A stretch of 50,712 bases of DNA from Candidatus Woesearchaeota archaeon. Its GTDB lineage: Archaea; Nanobdellota; Nanobdellia; Woesearchaeales; GW2011-AR9. A program made the position numbers and the translations under genes. The DNA is taken from the NCBI GenBank assembly GCA_018303445.1, contig JAGVYE010000002.1:1-50712 (forward strand). Reading direction: 5' to 3'. The notes below the pieces were generated by a model. That model was not told the DNA's origin and did not search any database. It saw nothing but the letters and a program-made list of their open reading frames with translations. This document shows, in pieces, positions 1 through 7,578 of the stretch (position 1 is its first letter; each line of letters begins with the position of its first letter).

Positions 1-20
1 GCTGTACGTGGCATAGTATC

Positions 21-55
21 ACCTCTTTGTTGACGATGAACGTCAATGAAGAGGT
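21..55 (+). terminator. Long hairpin at the left edge
   Basis: ACCTCTT (21-27) pairs with AAGAGGT (49-55) and TTGACG (30-35) with CGTCAA (41-46) around the loop ATGAA. The intervening TG/TG (28-29, 47-48) can form two G-U wobbles in RNA read on the + strand, giving a 15-bp stem. On the opposite strand these become A-C mismatches, so a + strand transcript is favoured. It could be the 3' end or terminator of a gene left of the window, or a processed small RNA. No T-run follows, so the terminator label is tentative. Confidence 0.4.
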
Positions 56-90
56 AAACAAAGCAAGAATATAAAGTTTACTATTTTAGG

Positions 91-822
91 TCAATTCGAG
101 GTTTTACCCTTCTTCAAAGAAAGCTGCACAAAAATTTCCGCAAAGGCTTTTTCTTGAAGCATCTCTACTTTGTGCTCATTCTCTAAATGTAGCAAAGGCA
201 TAAAAGTATAAACTTTTTCTTCCCTTCCTGCTTGGGGTGGAAGAAGGCGGGTAAAGGGTAATTTTTCACTTTTTTCTTTCTTTGAATAGTAAATAATCTT
301 CTGGTACATTTCTTCAATAACTTCAATGATGTCGGCTTTTTTCTTGGGAATGTCGAACTTCACGGGCCGCATCTTTTCCAGGAGACGTTTCTTGGACGCC
401 AAAGCCTGCTGCAAAGCATTCACAAGGTCATGAATAGACACTTTCCTATTCCTCGGTTGAGGATTACGAGGGATAAGGGCAAATGGTCCTTGTTTTTGTT
501 TCTTGCCTGAGAGGGCTTGATAAAACTCGTCTTCTTCTGCTTCTTCACCTTGGTTTATAAGGACATCAAGCTTGGAAATATCATTATCGACTAAATGAGT
601 TGATTTAAGCTTAAGAAGGATGGCCGCAGCTAACAAGACTTTCCCAGAGATGCGAAAATCGTGTTCCTGCATGGTTTTAATGACCTCAATATATTTTTTA
701 GTGAGAAGGCTGACATTGATATCCCAAGGGTCCATTTGTTCGTTGCGAACTAAGTCGTAGAGGATCGTTTTCCAGGAAATTTCCTCTTCTTTTAAGAGCA
801 TCTGTAAGATTTCTTCTTGCAT
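91..822 (-). CDS. scpA: Segregation and condensation protein A (kleisin ScpA)
   Basis: This 243-aa protein matches the archaeal/bacterial ScpA kleisin family, which bridges the heads of an SMC dimer in chromosome condensation. The N-terminal half has the typical signature (WKTILYDLVRNEQMDPWDI around residues 17-35, then a helix with AAAILLKLKS near 65-74). The middle is acidic and low-complexity (EEAEEDE), as expected for the linker. The C-terminus (residues 200-240) reads as the winged helix that binds the SMC head. Length is normal for the family. A TATA-like CTTTAAAAAG lies about 23 bp upstream of the ATG, so the mRNA is probably leaderless. No smc or scpB is seen within the window. Confidence 0.88.
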   Translation of the reverse strand: MQEEILQMLLKEEEISWKTILYDLVRNEQMDPWDINVSLLTKKYIEVIKTMQEHDFRISGKVLLAAAILLKLKSTHLVDNDISKLDVLINQGEEAEEDEFYQALSGKKQKQGPFALIPRNPQPRNRKVSIHDLVNALQQALASKKRLLEKMRPVKFDIPKKKADIIEVIEEMYQKIIYYSKKEKSEKLPFTRLLPPQAGREEKVYTFMPLLHLENEHKVEMLQEKAFAEIFVQLSLKKGKTSN

Positions 823-882
823 GAGAAGAAGAATATTCTCATCTTTTTAAAGATGGTGGTTTTGCGAGGTTAAAAGAGGATG

Positions 883-1602
883 TCAACGAAAAGAATGGAA
901 GCGTTCCAGTGATGCACGATGCTCTCCCCATTTTCTCATGGCTTTTTCATATTCTGCTTGATGCTCTTTTTTATTTGTAAGTTTAAAGAAACCGAAAGGA
1001 TTGAGTCTACGAGAAGAAACAAAAGGGTTAATTTTTCTTCTTAAATCATCAGAAGCGTAATCAACGGGAATAACTTTAGATGCTTTCGGCCAAGATGTCC
1101 AGTCGTAATTGACGTAGAGAAATTTGGTACCATACGAAGCCATCAGTTCGGTAGAAACCAATTCAAGTGTAGCAGTGGCGAGACCTCTCCGGCGAAACTG
1201 GGCGTGATCAGCATAACGACGCAATTCGACAAATTTGCACTGATCCGAAGTCGTACGTCCTGACTCAGGGAAGGGAAGTGTCCTTAAAACTAAAAGAGGG
1301 GAATAGCCATTTAATCCTTCCTGTTCTTCGGTCATCCTTGTATAAATGTTTCCTTCACCAACGATGAAAGTGTTTGTGGAATCACGAAAATCTAATTTTG
1401 TCTTCTTTTCTTTACGAAGAAAATGATCCTCAACAAGAGCCGCCAAATATAAAGACCGGAGAGTAATTTCGAACGTTTTGTTTTCGGCAATACCAAAATA
1501 CTTTAGCACTTCGGAAGGGAATTGAACAATATCAGCAAGATTCGCTGGGAAGAATCGCCGAACTTCGTCACCTTCCATTAAACGTTTTGTAAAATCACTC
1601 AT
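883..1602 (-). CDS. Probable GNAT-family N-acetyltransferase
   Basis: A 239-aa soluble protein. Residues about 125-150 contain ELRRYADHAQFRRRGLATA, which resembles GNAT motif A (R/Q-x-x-G-x-G/A, the acetyl-CoA pyrophosphate loop), followed by a helix and a beta strand (KFLYVNYDW). The N-terminal third is not recognised and the last 40 residues are basic and helical. The substrate cannot be told. An A/T-rich TATA-like stretch (TTTTTTAAATGA) lies about 30 bp upstream of the ATG. It is co-directional with scpA but separated by 60 bp, so co-transcription is possible but not shown. The family call is moderate because only one motif is clear. Confidence 0.5.
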   Translation of the reverse strand: MSDFTKRLMEGDEVRRFFPANLADIVQFPSEVLKYFGIAENKTFEITLRSLYLAALVEDHFLRKEKKTKLDFRDSTNTFIVGEGNIYTRMTEEQEGLNGYSPLLVLRTLPFPESGRTTSDQCKFVELRRYADHAQFRRRGLATATLELVSTELMASYGTKFLYVNYDWTSWPKASKVIPVDYASDDLRRKINPFVSSRRLNPFGFFKLTNKKEHQAEYEKAMRKWGEHRASLERFHSFR

Positions 1603-1716
1603 TTAATACTACTTATGAAGATCATTTAAAAAATTTTAGGAGGCAGAGGTTGTTACGAAACTTTCTTCACAAGAAAATAGATTCACCACAACACCGATTT
1701 TGAGAATGTGATAAAT

Positions 1717-3213
1717 TCACACCGCCTTCCTTTCATTAAAATCCATTACATACTTAACATAGAATGGAAAAATAAGAGTGGCATCAAACAGTACTTCCGC
1801 AAATTGACCTTTTTCGAGGTCCATTTTCCCCCAAGAACCTCCTTCGCGATACGTACAACCACTGAGATGGCCATATTTAGGAGCATCGGGGCATATTCTT
1901 GTTCCATAGCTGAACTTTCGTTCTGGAATATCTTCACCTAATCTTTTGTTACGTAAAGTAATGTAAGGGGCAATGTTTTGGGGCCAATTTCTCGGGACGC
2001 CTCCACCTAAGGTAAAAATGCCGATTTTTTCTGAGTTAACAACAAGGTCCATAAGATGAAGGGTATCTAATTCAGTATTTACGATTATAGGACGTCCAGC
2101 ACTTTTTTCAATTTCTCTATTATGCACATTAACATCATTTCCTAATTCAGAATCAACAAAGGCAGGAACATAGACAGCAACACCTCGATCATATGCCGCA
2201 CGTAAGATAGCACGTTCGGAGCCGGGATGATGATCATGCAAAAATTGACCAATAGCTCTATTTACTTCCCAACTTGCGATAGGCCTTTCCCCATTAAACG
2301 TTTTGAGCGCATGTCTCATCGCATCATCAATCTGGTCAAAATTAGTTTCAGGTTCAAGAGTGTCGGTAACCCTGTTCAATCCGTGAGCAAGCAAAACCTC
2401 GTCGGTTAATCGTGGATCGTATTTATAGTGTCGTAAATCTAAACCTTGCGCCAAGCCGTGAGCCATCAATGCTCCGGTGCTGGCAATGGCTTTAACTCCG
2501 TTTGGAATTCTTACCATGTCAGAGATACATAAACTCAATTGGGCAATAGTCATTGCTCCACTGATGGTCATAATGACACTACAGGCAGGATCATGTAGCA
2601 TTTTGTTTAAAATGTAGGCACCATGAGCAGCTTGATGTGTATGTTCACCCGCTGTTTCGAGTCTTCTTAGGAGTTCGTATACTTTTGTTTCCTGTCCTTC
2701 TACTCTTTCTTGTAATGCGGCTTCAATAACAGGAATGACAAAGTCTGGATGACTGAAGACGGCGTCAGGATAATATCCATCTTTAATTTGTCCTGGTTTT
2801 GCTTTGTCTTGATTATTAATAAAAAGGGCACGATCTGGTTTTGTGAAAATGGCATCTTCATGTCTCTCTGAGAATGGACCAACAACGATAACATTTCCTC
2901 CTAGAGGTTCATGTGCTGCATATTCTTCTGGTAAGATCACTTTTGAGAACCAGCCTTTTTCTACCATTCTTTGTAAGGCCTGGCCCAAAGGTATTTCTCT
3001 TTTTCCATCATAAACAAGAAGCGGTTTTTTCTTTTCGCAGATCATCGTTTCAAGCGTCGAGGTAACTTCTCCTAAACAACGCGCTCCAAAGGAACTTTGC
3101 TCCATACCTTGTACAACCTGAGAAACGGTCCTATATTTCCCTAAGTCTAATGGTTCTAAAGGCTGAAGTTGAATGCCGTTAACAATTAATGGTTCCGAAG
3201 TTATGATGTCCAT
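1717..3213 (-). CDS. Deoxyhypusine synthase-like protein with an insertion
   Basis: The C-terminal two thirds match the deoxyhypusine synthase (DHS/SpeY-like) fold: SGAMT and STGALMAHGL in the NAD-binding region, IFTLGGGVPRNW, and SGCTYREGGSWGK, whose final Lys aligns with the catalytic Lys of DHS. True DHS transfers the aminobutyl group of spermidine to a Lys of aIF5A; relatives use other amines, so the substrate is open. The start is set at the internal ATG (3213) because the frame upstream (to 3366) looks unlike the family. From this Met the protein is 498 aa, against about 310-370 usual. The excess is a stretch of about 130 residues between SFGARCLGEV and the second helix HGAYILNKMLHDPAC. 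Confidence 0.72.
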   Translation of the reverse strand: MDIITSEPLIVNGIQLQPLEPLDLGKYRTVSQVVQGMEQSSFGARCLGEVTSTLETMICEKKKPLLVYDGKREIPLGQALQRMVEKGWFSKVILPEEYAAHEPLGGNVIVVGPFSERHEDAIFTKPDRALFINNQDKAKPGQIKDGYYPDAVFSHPDFVIPVIEAALQERVEGQETKVYELLRRLETAGEHTHQAAHGAYILNKMLHDPACSVIMTISGAMTIAQLSLCISDMVRIPNGVKAIASTGALMAHGLAQGLDLRHYKYDPRLTDEVLLAHGLNRVTDTLEPETNFDQIDDAMRHALKTFNGERPIASWEVNRAIGQFLHDHHPGSERAILRAAYDRGVAVYVPAFVDSELGNDVNVHNREIEKSAGRPIIVNTELDTLHLMDLVVNSEKIGIFTLGGGVPRNWPQNIAPYITLRNKRLGEDIPERKFSYGTRICPDAPKYGHLSGCTYREGGSWGKMDLEKGQFAEVLFDATLIFPFYVKYVMDFNERKAV

Positions 3214-3455
3214 TTTTTGGAAAAAAGTGGGCCTGCTCGGAAAGTCAGACGAAGAGTTTTCCTCTACGTCATTTGAACCGAGGACTAACGCCTTACTTCT
3301 CACGAAGAGTGTAAGGGCGCTGTCATATGCAGTCTTATGAAGATAACCGCTAGACCACAGGCCCAATAAAGAACGTAGGGAAGCTATTTATTTAAAAAAG
3401 TTTCTTGTTGTTTCATCTCTACCGGCTCTGGTGTAAACTTCAAGTTTAAAGCAAA

Positions 3456-3465
3456 GTATATAAAC
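3456..3465 (+). promoter_or_regulatory. TATA box of the AMP phosphorylase gene
   Basis: GTATATAAAC is centred about 38 bp ahead of the ATG pair at 3499/3502, predicting a transcript start near 3487 and a leader of roughly 12 nt. That leader contains the ribosome binding site AGAGGA (3491-3496), so this mRNA, unlike many here, is not leaderless. Confidence 0.55.
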
Positions 3466-3498
3466 TTATGAAAAGATATCTAGAATCAAAAGAGGAAG

Positions 3499-4992
3499 AT
3501 GATGAAATTTAAAGTCAAAGATATGGACATTCATACTGGGGGCACATTAATCGCGATTCTGAATGAGAAAGATGCCAGAGAGCTTGACATTTATTCCAGT
3601 GACCGTATTGTTGTTAAGTATGGAAATAGAAAAATAACTTGTATTTTGGATATTTCTGAAAGTCAAAGAGCCGTGCCTGAAGGCCATATCGGCTTGATGG
3701 AAGAAGTTCTGGATAAGCTCTGCCTTCTCAAAGGAAAGTGCCTCATTCGTGGCGCACTGGTAGACGTTTCACCAAATGGAAAGCCTGAATCAGTGAAACA
3801 TATTCGAGATAAGCTGCATGGAAAAGAATTGAGTTATGAAGAGTTGTATCATATTGTTGATGACATTACCAATGACCGGCTTACCGATATCGAAAAAACT
3901 TACTTTGTCGCAGCAGGATTTACCCATGGTTTTAGCAATGAGGAAATTGTCCATTTAACGAGAGCAATGGTGTACACAGGATCGCGTCTTAAATTTGGGA
4001 AGATTACTTTAGATAAACATTGTGTCGGAGGTGTTCCAGGAAATAGAACGACAATGCTAGTCATCCCCATCATTGCCGCGGTAGGTTTTACGATACCAAA
4101 GACGAGTTCCAGGGCCATAACCTCTCCGGCAGGAACAGCAGATACAATGGAATGTCTGGCAAAAGTGGAACTTACAGAGAAGATGATAAAAGAAGTGGTG
4201 AGAAAGACAGGAGCTTGTATCGTGCATGGAGGATCGATGAATTTAGCGCCTGCGGATGATAAAATTATTGACATTGAACATCCTCTTTCGATTGATGCTG
4301 AAGGACAACTTCTCGCTTCGGTTATGGCCAAGAAATATTCTGTGACGGCAAATCACGTGTTAATTGATATTCCCATGGGAAAAAGCACCAAAGCGACAAC
4401 AAAAAGAGAAGCACGTCATTTAAAGAGAATGTTTGAAATGCTTGGAAAAAGCTTGGAGATGGATGTGAAAGTGGTTATTACTGATGGTTCCCATCCTATT
4501 GGCAATGGAGTGGGGCCTTTACTGGAAGCACGCGATGTTATGGCCGTGCTGCATAATGATCCCCTTGCGCCACAGGATTTGCGGGAGAAAGCGTTAGATA
4601 TGGCCGGAATTCTTCTGGAGATGGCAGGATCGTATCGTGACGGGCGTAAGGTTGCAGAAGAGATCTTAGCTACGGGAAAAGCTCTGAAGAAAATGGAGGA
4701 AATTATCAATGCCCAAGGGCGGCAACAGAAAAGTGAATTAGGATCTTATCGCTCAGAAATTCATGCCCTAAGAACAGGAAAAATAAATGAAATAGATAAT
4801 GAAATTATTGCTAAGTTAGCTCGTCTCGCAGGTGCTCCGAAAGATAAGGGAGCCGGTCTTTATCTTCATAAAAGAATACATGACTACGCTGAGAAAGGTG
4901 AAATTCTGTATACTTTATATGCTGAAAGTAAGTTTAAGTTAGATTCAGCGAAAGAGTTGGCGAGAGAAAATAATGGGTATGTTATAAAATAG
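3499..4992 (+). CDS. deoA: AMP phosphorylase (archaeal DeoA family)
   Basis: This 497-aa protein is a full-length archaeal nucleoside-5'-monophosphate phosphorylase. It converts AMP and phosphate to adenine and ribose-1,5-bisphosphate, the entry reaction of the archaeal AMP degradation pathway (with R15P isomerase and type III RuBisCO). An archaea-specific N-terminal domain (about 1-85) precedes the thymidine-phosphorylase core, with DKHCVGGVPGNRTT (phosphate binding), SSRAITSPAGTADTME and HPIGNGVGPLLEARD. Two adjacent ATGs are possible; the second (3502) is better spaced from the AGAGGA site. The TAG stop abuts the stop codon of the convergent dut gene with no gap. The kinase and SAH hydrolase at 17.6-20.1 kb could supply AMP. 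Confidence 0.92.
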   Translation: MMKFKVKDMDIHTGGTLIAILNEKDARELDIYSSDRIVVKYGNRKITCILDISESQRAVPEGHIGLMEEVLDKLCLLKGKCLIRGALVDVSPNGKPESVKHIRDKLHGKELSYEELYHIVDDITNDRLTDIEKTYFVAAGFTHGFSNEEIVHLTRAMVYTGSRLKFGKITLDKHCVGGVPGNRTTMLVIPIIAAVGFTIPKTSSRAITSPAGTADTMECLAKVELTEKMIKEVVRKTGACIVHGGSMNLAPADDKIIDIEHPLSIDAEGQLLASVMAKKYSVTANHVLIDIPMGKSTKATTKREARHLKRMFEMLGKSLEMDVKVVITDGSHPIGNGVGPLLEARDVMAVLHNDPLAPQDLREKALDMAGILLEMAGSYRDGRKVAEEILATGKALKKMEEIINAQGRQQKSELGSYRSEIHALRTGKINEIDNEIIAKLARLAGAPKDKGAGLYLHKRIHDYAEKGEILYTLYAESKFKLDSAKELARENNGYVIK

Positions 4993-5415
4993 TTATCTCC
5001 CTGTGCTGCCAAAAGCACTCTCACCACGGGTTGTGGCATCTAAGTCTTTTACTTCGATAATTTTTCTCTGTTCAACAGGTTGAATAAGCATTTGGGCAAT
5101 TTTCTTTCCTTTCTCTACCGTAAATGGTTCAGTAGAAAGATTATGAAGAAGGATCTTAACTTCCCCCCTGTATCCTGAATCGATGACTCCGGCCATAGTC
5201 TTAAGACCATGCTTAGAAGCAATTCCCGATTTATCCCAGATTAAACCCACATATCCTGAAGGAATAGCCATGGCAATTCCGGTGGGAATTAATTTCCGCT
5301 CCTGCGGCTGCAAATTAATAGTCTCATTAGAACACAAATCCATCCCCGCGTCTCCAGGCAAGGCATATTGGGGAAGAGTTGCTTCTGGATGTAATTTTTT
5401 TACTTTAATGACCAT
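4993..5415 (-). CDS. dut: dUTP diphosphatase
   Basis: A 140-aa trimeric dUTPase that hydrolyses dUTP to dUMP and pyrophosphate, keeping uracil out of DNA and supplying dTMP synthesis. The five family motifs are visible: PGDAGMDLCS (motif 1), WDKSGIASKHGL (motif 2), AGVIDSGYRGEV (motif 3, with the catalytic Asp), KGKKIAQMLIQPV (motif 4) and RGESAFGSTGR (motif 5, the flexible C-terminal lid). Length is typical. It is transcribed toward the AMP phosphorylase gene and the two stop codons are directly adjacent. Confidence 0.95.
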   Translation of the reverse strand: MVIKVKKLHPEATLPQYALPGDAGMDLCSNETINLQPQERKLIPTGIAMAIPSGYVGLIWDKSGIASKHGLKTMAGVIDSGYRGEVKILLHNLSTEPFTVEKGKKIAQMLIQPVEQRKIIEVKDLDATTRGESAFGSTGR

Positions 5416-5477
5416 TCTTTGAAATGAAGATGGCGAGATTTTTAATGATTGTTATGGTCTGATAGATGAATACTCCC

Positions 5478-5644
5478 GGCTTCATCCAATAAATGGGCGG
5501 TACTAATGCATGAGCGATAGAATCTTCTCTCAACTCTTTATTGCGGGGAGGGTTGATCCTACGGAAGGGAACCCACACTTTAATAATAGAAGTAGAAGAG
5601 CGAGTTGGTACTACCTGAGCGTTAGCGAATTATTGGATGAAGCC
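5478..5644. mobile_element. MITE-like element with terminal inverted repeats and 9-bp target duplication
   Basis: GGCTTCATCCAATA (5478-5491) is the exact reverse complement of 5631-5644; one more A/T pair (5492/5630) extends it to 15 bp. The 167-bp unit is flanked by identical 9-bp direct repeats AATACTCCC (5469-5477 and 5645-5653) exactly abutting the inverted repeats. This is the layout of a transposed non-autonomous element. It has no coding capacity. The parent transposase is not in the window; 9-bp duplications occur in, for example, some IS1 and IS4 relatives, but I cannot assign a family. It sits between dut and a hypothetical gene whose TATA box begins 6 bp beyond the right direct repeat. 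Confidence 0.82.
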
Positions 5645-5689
5645 AATACTCCCAAAAAATATTTATAAAATCTTGATTCTGGGAGAATA

Positions 5690-6208
5690 GTGGGAAAAAA
5701 ACTAATAGTATACCTTCGAAATAATGAAGAAATATGGAAAATTATTACAATAATTCAAGGTTCCAAAGGAGATTTCTATATTCACACGCCTTTTTCCACC
5801 TCAAAATTTTCAAGACATGTTAGTGGTCAAACACACATTAAGTCGACAATCAAAAATCTACCTGACCCTTTTGGGCTTCAGAAAGAAGATGATTATATTT
5901 TTCCACCAATGTGGAGACAAAAGCTCACCGAATTTAATGGTTTTGAATCTATGTCAACTGTGGGTATTAATATAAATGCACTGAAAGGTGCAACCAAAGC
6001 TATTTCTGTTGAGAAATTTACCCAAAATGTGATCTTTGATATAACCAGATATGAAAATTGGGTAAATGTCGCTTTGTGTCTTACTAGTAAAAATTACCCA
6101 TTACCGGATTTTAGCTCTCAATTTCTGAATCCGCAAATGTTTATATTTAAAAATGTAGAACCTTGGATACTTTTAGTTACAGGTACAGTACCAAAGAATG
6201 AATTATAA
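5690..6208 (+). CDS. Hypothetical protein
   Basis: A 172-aa soluble protein that I do not recognise. It starts with beta-rich sequence (KKLIVYLRNN, then GDFYIHTPFS), has a short aromatic motif FPPMWRQKL near residue 77, and shows no signal peptide, membrane segment or Cys cluster. The GTG start at 5690 is supported by a TATA box (ATATTTATAAAAT, 5659-5671) about 25 bp upstream, predicting a leaderless transcript. Its promoter lies immediately next to the MITE-like element. The A+T content is higher than that of neighbouring housekeeping genes, so it could be a recently acquired or lineage-specific gene. Confidence 0.6.
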   Translation: MGKKLIVYLRNNEEIWKIITIIQGSKGDFYIHTPFSTSKFSRHVSGQTHIKSTIKNLPDPFGLQKEDDYIFPPMWRQKLTEFNGFESMSTVGININALKGATKAISVEKFTQNVIFDITRYENWVNVALCLTSKNYPLPDFSSQFLNPQMFIFKNVEPWILLVTGTVPKNEL

Positions 6209-6218
6209 TTTAAAATTC

Positions 6219-6953
6219 TTACATTTTTCTACAAAATGTCAAAAAACCAGTATGTCCGAGCATTTCAAATTCTGGGCGCATGATTTTGTCTTCGATTTTC
6301 CATTTTCTTTCCAGTAATTCGAGAGTTTCCAAGATTTTAAGAGATGTTCCTTTCGTTGATTCAATGAAATTTTTAACTTGAGTTAAATTGGGTACATAAA
6401 CAACGAGAAAACCTCCTACTTTTAGAGATTTTTCTGCATGAGGTACTACATTCCACGGCTCGGGAAGGTCTAAAGTTATAACGTCAACATCTTTTTCTCC
6501 TATTCCTTCATAAACGTTTTTCTTTTTTAGAATAACATTCTTCAGCGCAAGGTGTAAGATATTTTTCTCTAACAAGGGATAATGCTGAGGATTGATTTCA
6601 TAAACTGTGATTTCTTTACAAAGATTAGCCAGGGCGAAGCATAACGCGCCGCTTCCACCGCCAGCATCAACAATTTTAGTAGCAGAATTGATCCCCGTCT
6701 TCGCAAAAATAATCCCAATATCTTTTTGCCGCAGAGCTTGGGGGCCCCTTTCAATGGACTCCCAAAAGTCAACAAAAGAAGGGGCGAAAGCGATAAACTT
6801 TTTTCTCTTGGATGAGAAGAAAGACGATTCTTTTCCCTTTAAGTTTTCTTTGGCAATAATCCCAAAAGAAGTATGGAAATCTTCATCAAGATCTTTAACG
6901 TAAAATTTCTTGCCTGTACTCTCTTCAATTAAGATTTTCTGTATCGTTCTCAT
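6219..6953 (-). CDS. trmI: tRNA (adenine-N1)-methyltransferase TrmI
   Basis: Class I SAM-dependent methyltransferase that methylates A57/A58 in the T-loop of tRNA. The archaeal TrmI pattern is clear: an N-terminal beta-barrel, RGPQ linker, the SAM-binding IVDAGGGSGALCFALA, VYEINP (motif II), the catalytic-region motif LDLPEPWN, and the C-terminal MRPEFEMLGHTGFLTF. The start is set at Met 6953 (MRTIQKIL) rather than the first Met of the frame (7007), because 6953 lies 28 bp from the TATA element shared with the divergent taw3, and the extra 18 residues are not like the family. The length from this start (244 aa) is normal. Confidence 0.9.
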   Translation of the reverse strand: MRTIQKILIEESTGKKFYVKDLDEDFHTSFGIIAKENLKGKESSFFSSKRKKFIAFAPSFVDFWESIERGPQALRQKDIGIIFAKTGINSATKIVDAGGGSGALCFALANLCKEITVYEINPQHYPLLEKNILHLALKNVILKKKNVYEGIGEKDVDVITLDLPEPWNVVPHAEKSLKVGGFLVVYVPNLTQVKNFIESTKGTSLKILETLELLERKWKIEDKIMRPEFEMLGHTGFLTFCRKM

Positions 6954-6975
6954 TCTAAGATAGAAAGAGGAATGA

Positions 6976-6987
6976 TTTTTAAAGTTT
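6976..6987. promoter_or_regulatory. TATA element shared by trmI and taw3
   Basis: TTTTTAAAGTTT is the only TATA-like sequence in the 52-bp gap between the divergent trmI (ATG at 6953) and taw3 (ATG at 7006). Its centre (about 6981) is 28 bp from one start and 25 bp from the other, the distance expected for leaderless transcription in both directions. Confidence 0.55.
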
Positions 6988-7005
6988 CTGAGAAAAAAAT
7001 AGAAC

Positions 7006-7578
7006 ATGATGATAAAGATAGCGGCAAATTTTCAGAACAACAAGAAAACCTTTCTTACCAAAATGGACAAAAGCAAAAAAGGAGATATAGATGCGAAAGC
7101 TTTACCGATTATCAACATTATAAATTCTCTTCCGGAATATTACACCACCTCTTCTTGTTCTGGACGCGTCTATTTTTGGCGAAGTAAAGGGAGAAAAAAT
7201 GAAACGGAATGGCTTAAAGTGAGCCACGATAGTATTGAAACTTCTTTTTTTGAGTTAGAAGATACAGAAGGGGTGATATTCCTCCGCGTAGAGGATTTTA
7301 TTATCCATGTCGCTTGTAAAGATTTGCCGTCGGCAAACAAATTGATGATGGTAGCACGCCAAATGTATAAAAAAAGTTGTTTTTTAAGTGTGAGCAGCAA
7401 AATCGTGGTGGAAATAAAAGGAAGCGAATTTATGGATATGCCTTTTTACAGCAATGGTAAGCCATTGTATGCGGGAGATTTGCCATTTTTAATGGATATG
7501 ATCCAGCAAAAATTGAGAAAAATCTGGGAAAGAAGAGAAAAATTAGAAGAAAAAATAAAGAAGCTCACTTCTTCTTAA
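7006..7578 (+). CDS. taw3: tRNA wybutosine-synthesizing protein Taw3 (TYW3 family)
   Basis: This 190-aa protein matches the TYW3/Taw3 methyltransferase, which acts on the wyosine-type base at G37 of tRNA-Phe. The N-terminus has F-x-x-x-K-x-x-x-L-x-K-x-D-x-S-x-KG-x-ID (residues about 9-28), then YYTTSSCSGRVYFW, the family hallmark, and later FLRVEDFIIHVAC. The C-terminus is a charged helix. The first ATG at 7006 is favoured by the TATA element 25 bp upstream. Its divergent neighbour trmI is another tRNA methyltransferase, so the pair forms a tRNA-modification unit. The last 14 bp overlap tail-to-tail with the surface-protein gene on the other strand. Confidence 0.88.
   Translation: MMIKIAANFQNNKKTFLTKMDKSKKGDIDAKALPIINIINSLPEYYTTSSCSGRVYFWRSKGRKNETEWLKVSHDSIETSFFELEDTEGVIFLRVEDFIIHVACKDLPSANKLMMVARQMYKKSCFLSVSSKIVVEIKGSEFMDMPFYSNGKPLYAGDLPFLMDMIQQKLRKIWERREKLEEKIKKLTSS

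Noticed and set aside
5478-5644. Considered as an SRP or RNase P RNA because of the long closing stem and a GGAAGGGA motif.
   Set aside because: The apical loop does not fit SRP helix 8 and no RNase P core is present. The exact 9-bp direct repeats outside the stem are better explained by transposition.
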